Positions 20,703 through 24,685 of a stretch of DNA of 24,685 nt are shown piece after piece (position 1 is the first letter of the stretch; every line of letters starts with the position of its first letter). Made by a program: the position numbers and the translations under genes. Source of the stretch: Byssothecium circinans (taxonomy: Eukaryota > Ascomycota > Dothideomycetes > Pleosporales > Massarinaceae); assembly GCA_010015675.1 (NCBI GenBank), contig ML976979.1, forward strand, positions 281,811-306,495, written 5' to 3'. Below the pieces are notes generated by a model. It made no database searches, was not told the origin of the DNA, and saw nothing but the letters and a program-made list of their open reading frames with translations.

Positions 20703-21796
20703 CTAAAAGTGACCTTCCTCAAGAAACAAGCGGCCGGTCTTCCTCCGCAACAACCGTGTGTGTTCGAACAAGATCTCTGCTTCGTTTTTATCTAGATCTC
20801 GGAGGATAAGCATGTAATCGGGGTCTGTCTGTTAGATATTCTCAGCACAGTTCATTCAGATCTGCTCCTCATCCATGGAATGGCGTCTCGAGTTCTTAAC
20901 ATACCTCATCTGGCTGCCATGGTATGTCATAGTAGCTCAATGTATTGCGAGAGAGGTGCTCATGGCGGATTTTGAGATATATCGTTGTTGATTGTGGGGC
21001 TGGGACTGAGGTGACTTGCTACTTTCTGGCATTGGAAGTGGTTCTGGTATCGGATGTGGTTCATCAATAGGAGCGACTTCAATGAGAGTAGACACCGGCG
21101 CTTTCGGGTGCAAGATAGCATCGAGCTGATGCGCATGGAACCCGTACGCTGCCAACCTCCTTTTCATCTCTGCTTCCATTTCTTTCCTTTTGAGCTCTTG
21201 CGCATAAATTTCTCGCTCCTGCTGCCCGGCTTTTTTCTTCTCATGCTCGGCGGTAATACGCGACCTCCGCTCTAGAGCTTCAAGCTCACTCTTCTTTGCT
21301 GGACAGCATACTTTTGAATCTCTCGTTCTCGCTTAGCTAGCGCTCTCCTCTCAGTATCTTGGGTCTCGCGTGTAAGACGACAACGCCGGGCCGCAGTGTC
21401 TTTTGCCGACTGCTCCCATTTCTTCTTTTCTTCGCGTAGCATCGCCTCCCATTCTGTGGTTAGTCATACTGCTTGTTCTCCTTTAATATGCAAGAGGAAG
21501 AACTTTAGCGCGAGGAGGAGGGAGGATGTGGTTAGGGCGCCAGCGATTGCGAAGATTTTTTTGTATGCTGCGACGGAGGCGAGGAGCCAGAGCATGGTTA
21601 GGGAGCTGAGGAGGAGGAGGTGTGTTGTGTGTGGGTTTTGCGTCCATAAGTACCTATGGTTTGGTTCTGTCGGTGAGGCGCTATTCTTGGAGGAGGGAAT
21701 GGAGGCCTCGGAAGGCTGCTTGTCCGAAATTCGAGGTCCGTTGTGCTCGTTACTACGAGATTTCTTCTTATACAGCACCAACTGATTGTCCAGCAT
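20703..21796 (-). pseudogene. Decayed membrane-anchored coiled-coil protein gene
   Basis: Starts at ATG 21796. Residues 1-50 are polar. Two hydrophobic segments follow (about 59-78 and 81-103), separated by KK. The frame meets TGA at 21464-21466 but continues in phase as EWEAMLREEKKKWEQ with a long charged coiled coil (ERRALAKREREIQKY). A frameshift near 21300 leads to SELEALERRSRITAEHE and then RRLAAYGFHAHQLDAILHPK. A second shift near 20990 leads to YLKIRHEHLSRNTLSYYDIP. An intron with donor GTATGT at 20904 and acceptor CTAACAG (about 76-80 nt) precedes DPDYMLILRDLDKNEAE, EILFEHTRLLRR and a stop at 20703-20705. This C-terminal module resembles one at the end of many uncharacterised fungal coiled-coil proteins. 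I cannot name the family. Function unknown. Confidence 0.65.
20829..20904 (-). other. Relict spliceosomal intron in the coiled-coil pseudogene
   Basis: Donor GTATGT at 20904. The end region reads TATCTAACAGACAG. The acceptor at 20829 keeps the frame into TDPDYMLIL. An alternative AG at 20825 would be four bases further on and shift the frame. CTAAC overlaps the first AG, so either the splice site has moved or the intron has decayed. Confidence 0.6.
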
Positions 21797-22357
21797 GGTC
21801 TAGTAGGTACTTAGGATTGCTCCGATAAGACGATGAAAAAACAAGGCCAACAACTATGGTCTCAGTTATGGCACCTATGTAATCGTATAACCATGTCTTG
21901 GACACGGACGAAAACAAGACCGAGAAGAATGCTATTGCCTACTATAATTAACAACCCCTGTGTACATCTTCGCCAATCCGGCACAAAAGCAGTGCAACCT
22001 ACATTGAGGCGCTCAGGTTCAACTCACCCGCTCTCTGATTTAATCCTGAGCTGACGAGGGGTCACAGGAGCCGGACGGCAATCTCCTCCCAACTTATCAC
22101 GCCCTTGGATAAAATTTCTCCAAATCCGGCGTTCGACTAGGCTAACAGTCGCGCGATGGACAAGGCTGACGATTACAATTCGTTGCGCAATACTAGGATA
22201 CCACAGCTCATTGCAAGCCTGTCCTCGTATCCGCTCAGGCTGGCCATTTCAGGAGCCCGATGCGGCTGCATCAGCATCCCTATATCTTAATCTTAATACA
22301 TACTGCTCCTTCGGTACTTCAAAGTCGCTGGTTCACTAAATTTTCCCATCAACCGCA
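21797..22357. other. Spacer between decayed genes
   Basis: No supported gene. It should contain the former promoter of the coiled-coil gene (minus) and upstream sequence of the small plus-strand frame at 22358. TATCTTAATCTTAATA at about 22282-22300 is A/T-rich and might act as a TATA-like element. Confidence 0.45.
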
Positions 22358-22576
22358 ATGGCTACAGACGATAGATCCGACGCATCTTCTACACGCATCA
22401 TTTTCGAAGTCAAGCCAAAGAAGCTGTTCCATCGCATAACCTGCCAAACCAATACTTCCTGGACCTCCGCAAGAGATGCCAAGGAAATGGAGTTGAAAAG
22501 GGCGAGGAGAAGAAAAGAGCGCATATGCTTCGATTTCTATTCTAGAACCGGTTATCACGATCGAGCGACACGATGA
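22358..22576 (+). CDS. Possible small basic protein, 72 aa
   Basis: The ATG at 22358 sits in a good fungal context (CCGCAATGG) and an A/T-rich upstream region lies 60-75 bases away. The product has an acidic/Ser start (MATDDRSDASS), then a basic helical segment (KEMELKRARRRKERI) and FDFYSRTGYHDR. No family recognised. Given decayed genes on both sides, it may be the first exon or a fragment of a broken gene. Confidence rests only on start context and composition. Confidence 0.25.
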   Translation: MATDDRSDASSTRIIFEVKPKKLFHRITCQTNTSWTSARDAKEMELKRARRRKERICFDFYSRTGYHDRATR

Positions 22577-22860
22577 TAAATACCATGTGCGGTGAGATTC
22601 AATATTGAGACTACCATTCTAGGCTACGACAATAGGTGCAAAAGGTGCAGATGCCCATAGTAGCCCTTACAATGTCTTTCCTGCATTACACGGCTAGCTC
22701 TCCCTCCTAGTGGCCATGAGCGCTTCTTCCAAGACATATGTCTACAGTACTTGAGCTCCTCCGAAGAGAAACTCATCATGAAACCAGAGTCCTCGCCTGC
22801 GGCTGCCTTCACCATAACCAGAAACACGGGGACCACGACTACGGGCGGCAGACAGTATAG

Positions 22861-23675
22861 GTCTTATCAATACCCACGAACTCTGATAGAAGATAACCTA
22901 TACCAGCTGGCATAGCATGACTAAGGGTATATCGAGGGCTGACGCGGATGTTACTCTACTGGCCATCTAGCTGGTAGAGGCTGGTTGCAAGACCTGCAAG
23001 CATGAAGAACGTCTCTCAAACAGCCTGCAGTTTGGTAATGTCCATCTTCGCATCCATGTTCACCACAGCGTTCCAAAACTGAGCTGCCTTGGGTTCTTCG
23101 ACAACGTCAGGCTCTATTGGCACAACGCAAGCTTCGGGATCGTAGGTATCGTCCTCAACGCTGATAAGCGGCGAAGATTTTGCTTTCGCCAGCTTCTTTG
23201 ACGCTTGTTTATTGCTAGAAGACTACGGCGGAGTCGATGTCCTTCCAAATGACCTCATCACTGTAAGGATCGTTTTCCAAGCTGTCGTCCCACGTTAGTG
23301 GGGGCAGAGAGCTAGGAGGCCGCAGTAGCTCTAGAGCCTCGACTCTCGTGTTTTCCAGTGGTCAGTCAGACAGCTGTAGTAGCAGTGACAGAAAGTCAGG
23401 CTTGAATTTGATTGTCAGCCCTTCCATCATTTGCAGGCGTGTCTTTAATGCGTCGGCGAGATCATCACGGTTCTTGACGCGGAACTTCTCATCTAGGCCG
23501 GCGAAGCGCGACGTGACATCGAACTGATTGTCCGCGCATACTTGTGTCTTCGCAGACCACGTGAGGCGATCGCTTTCGCGTGCCTGTATGATTGCCTGTT
23601 CGTGGCCGCATCGAAGCTAATAATTGAGTGTATCAGTTCTTCCGTGAAGCCTGAGAGCTTCGCATTTTGTGTCAT
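22861..23675 (-). pseudogene. Gamma-tubulin complex component 5/Mod21-like fragment
   Basis: Resembles the N-terminal region of GCP5/Mod21, a non-core subunit of the gamma-tubulin ring complex that nucleates microtubules. The ATG at 23675 gives MTQNAKLSGFTEELI and ASRGLRRHKYART. A one-base loss near 23530 then shifts to NQFDVTSRFAGLDEKFRV, KNRDDLADALKTRL and FLSLLLQLSD. TGA at 23362-23364 interrupts LSD-PLENTRV, followed by ALELLRPPSSLPPLTWDD and VIWKDIDSA. A second shift near 23220 leads to KKLAKAKSSPLIS and KAAQFWNAVVNMDAKM. TGA (23016-23018) and TAG (22956-22958) flank ETFFMLAGLATSLYQLDGQ. HAMPAGIGYLLSEFVGIDK follows, after which similarity fades. About 270 codons survive of a protein usually near 800-900 aa. 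Family call is from remembered motif patterns. Confidence 0.7.
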
Positions 23676-23858
23676 GTCGACGCACCCTTCTAGAACCGAA
23701 GTTGGAAGTGATGATAAGCCGCGGGACAGCGTTGACGCGTTGCAGTTGGATCCAGACGCACGTCACTGCCGTTCGGTGAAACGTACATCGAGATATTTCT
23801 TCGCAGGCTGGGACTTTGTTCCCAGTCTCACCCTCTTAGCTGCTTCTATTGTGATGAC

Positions 23859-24038
23859 ATGGCGCTACCTAAGGCTATCTGGTACTTGTCAGGCGCAACC
23901 GTGGGCATCTTTGTGTACCTGTTCCTGCAGATCCTCCACACCCTACAAACTAAGATACGCCCACTGTCTACTAAGCTTCCTCTTTTAAAGCATGGCGAAT
24001 GGAACCGTGATCCTCAGATAGGCCGTAAAAGCCCCTAA
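23859..24038 (+). other. Short frame with one predicted membrane segment
   Basis: A 59-codon frame from ATG 23859 has the hydrophobic stretch AIWYLSGATVGIFVYLFLQI followed by a basic tail. An overlapping plus-strand frame (ATG 23674 to stop 23988) contains another hydrophobic stretch, PSLTLLAASIVMTWRYL, ending just where this one begins. A frameshifted two-helix membrane protein fragment is possible. No family recognised. Either frame alone could be chance. Confidence 0.2.
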
Positions 24039-24072
24039 TAACATATCGACTTGGTGTCTCTACACTAACCAC

Positions 24073-24306
24073 TCATGTAGCGTCCGCATTCCTGGAGAGC
24101 TGAGCAAAGACCTTCGTAGCAGTTGCGGCCTTAGCGCCCCCTACTTGTTCAGTGGCATAGAGCCATACCTATAAACCGCTTCTATCTTGACTCTCTGGTA
24201 TCCTTTCTTTCAGTCTTTCAATATCGCGTCTCAAACACTCGTTGTCAGGATCTCCTATTATTATAGAAAGAGCATCTAGAACAACGGATTCGAACACACA
24301 TATTCA
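24073..24306 (-). pseudogene. Unidentified broken coding frame
   Basis: On the minus strand, one frame gives DPDNECLRRDIERLKERI, a short charged helix, then TAG at 24169-24171. It continues in phase as VWLYATEQVGGAKAATATK and VFAQLSRNADAT to TGA at 24073. The composition is protein-like, but I recognise no family. It lies between the GCP5-like fragment and the transposon tail and may belong to either a third decayed gene or a fragment of another element. Confidence 0.3.
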
Positions 24307-24326
24307 CGGACGCTTGGCATTGCCCG

Positions 24327-24375
24327 TAACGTGTCCGTGCACGCAACGATCATGTTCGCGCAACGATCGCGCAAT
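24327..24375. repeat. Candidate transposon 3' terminal region with repeated GCAACGATC
   Basis: GCAACGATC occurs at 24343-24351 and 24360-24368, next to CGTAACGTGTCCGTGCACG. CG-rich short repeats of this kind are common in terminal inverted repeats of Fot1/pogo-like elements, and the position, about 110-150 bases beyond the transposase stop, fits. The other terminus is outside the window, so the repeat cannot be confirmed. Confidence 0.35.
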
Positions 24376-24480
24376 ACCAAAACAACTCACCCAAGAATAA
24401 AGCTATAGAGCCACATATAGTAGCTATTATCACGAGAGTTTTTTATGGAGTACTATATTGATACTTGCGATCAACTTGCG

Positions 24481-24685
24481 CTACTGATATTTACTTGGAA
24501 GCTTAACGTTGCGGCCGCGCCGCGTGGTCGTGGGTGGAGCTGCTGACGCAGCCCCTGAGGCCTCCTCAGTAGCTACAGCGTTAACCACATGTTTCTGGCG
24601 CTTGTTGCTCTTTGTAGATGGCTGCAAGGCCTTTCTCTTGCCCTTTTTGGATAGCTGTAGAGCTTTTGCTGCGTCACGAGCCTCC
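24481..24685 (-). mobile_element. C-terminus of a Fot1/pogo-like DDE transposase (partial)
   Basis: The final 67 codons of an open frame that runs off the right edge, with stop TAG at 24481-24483. It begins EARDAAKALQLSKKGKRKAL, then a basic stretch, an Ala-rich linker, and ends TTRRGRNVKLPSKYQ. Lys-rich KKGKRK followed by a C-terminal R-x-x-R-x-x-x-LP-x-[KR] tail is a pattern I know from Tc1-mariner (Fot1/pogo, DDE-1) transposases of dothideomycetes. The catalytic core is outside the window, so activity and intactness cannot be judged. No stop or shift is seen in this part, unlike its neighbours, which suggests a younger insertion. Confidence 0.7.

Noticed and set aside
23542..23988. 148-codon plus frame over the GCP5-like relict start
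   Set aside because: Its first third is antisense to the relict's coding sequence and it has no ATG there. Only the part after 23674 is mentioned as a weak candidate.

Overview
The window looks like nuclear DNA of a filamentous ascomycete (Pezizomycotina, most likely a dothideomycete). The evidence is short spliceosomal introns with GTRNGT donors and CTNAC-type branch sites, a fungal-type phosphoinositide phospholipase C, a fungal HAD/CECR5-type protein, QDE-2-type Argonaute sequence, and a Fot1/pogo-like transposase tail. Genes are widely spaced and monocistronic. I see no bacterial features, CRISPR array, rRNA or convincing tRNA. The lineage is inferred from protein resemblance, not from a search.

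Layout. Positions 1-3975 hold no convincing gene. The stretch is rich in imperfect hexamer and 12-bp tandem repeats (strongest at 1633-1771) and purine/pyrimidine tracts. Positions 3976-7347 (minus) carry an intact, intronless PI-specific phospholipase C of 1123 aa. Its 5' side (7348-7510) is a TG/TGG microsatellite plus a CT tract. Positions 7511-10309 show no supported gene. Positions 10310-12394 (minus) encode a two-exon, largely disordered fungal protein (658 aa after removing a 108-nt intron). After a 2-kb spacer, 14415-15704 (plus) encodes a 429-aa HAD-superfamily (subfamily IIA, CECR5/YKR070W-like) protein that is probably mitochondrial. Positions 15705-19567 are mostly intergenic, with one weak small-gene candidate at 16497.

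The right fifth (19568-24685) is different. It is a run of decayed coding sequences on the minus strand, ending in the tail of a DNA transposase. In order they are: the C-terminal half of an Argonaute PIWI domain with two frameshifts; a membrane-anchored coiled-coil gene with a stop, frameshifts and a still recognisable intron; the N-terminal part of a gamma-tubulin complex component 5/Mod21-like gene with two frameshifts and three stops; an unidentified broken frame; and the C-terminus of a Fot1/pogo-like DDE transposase cut by the window edge. This is the most interesting part of the window: a gene graveyard next to a transposon, holding fragments of an RNA-silencing gene and a microtubule-nucleation gene.

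Functionally, the intact genes do not form a pathway or cluster. PLC acts in phosphoinositide/calcium signalling, the HAD protein is a probable phosphatase of unknown substrate, and the 658-aa protein is unassigned. I found no sign of a new multi-gene system among the intact genes.
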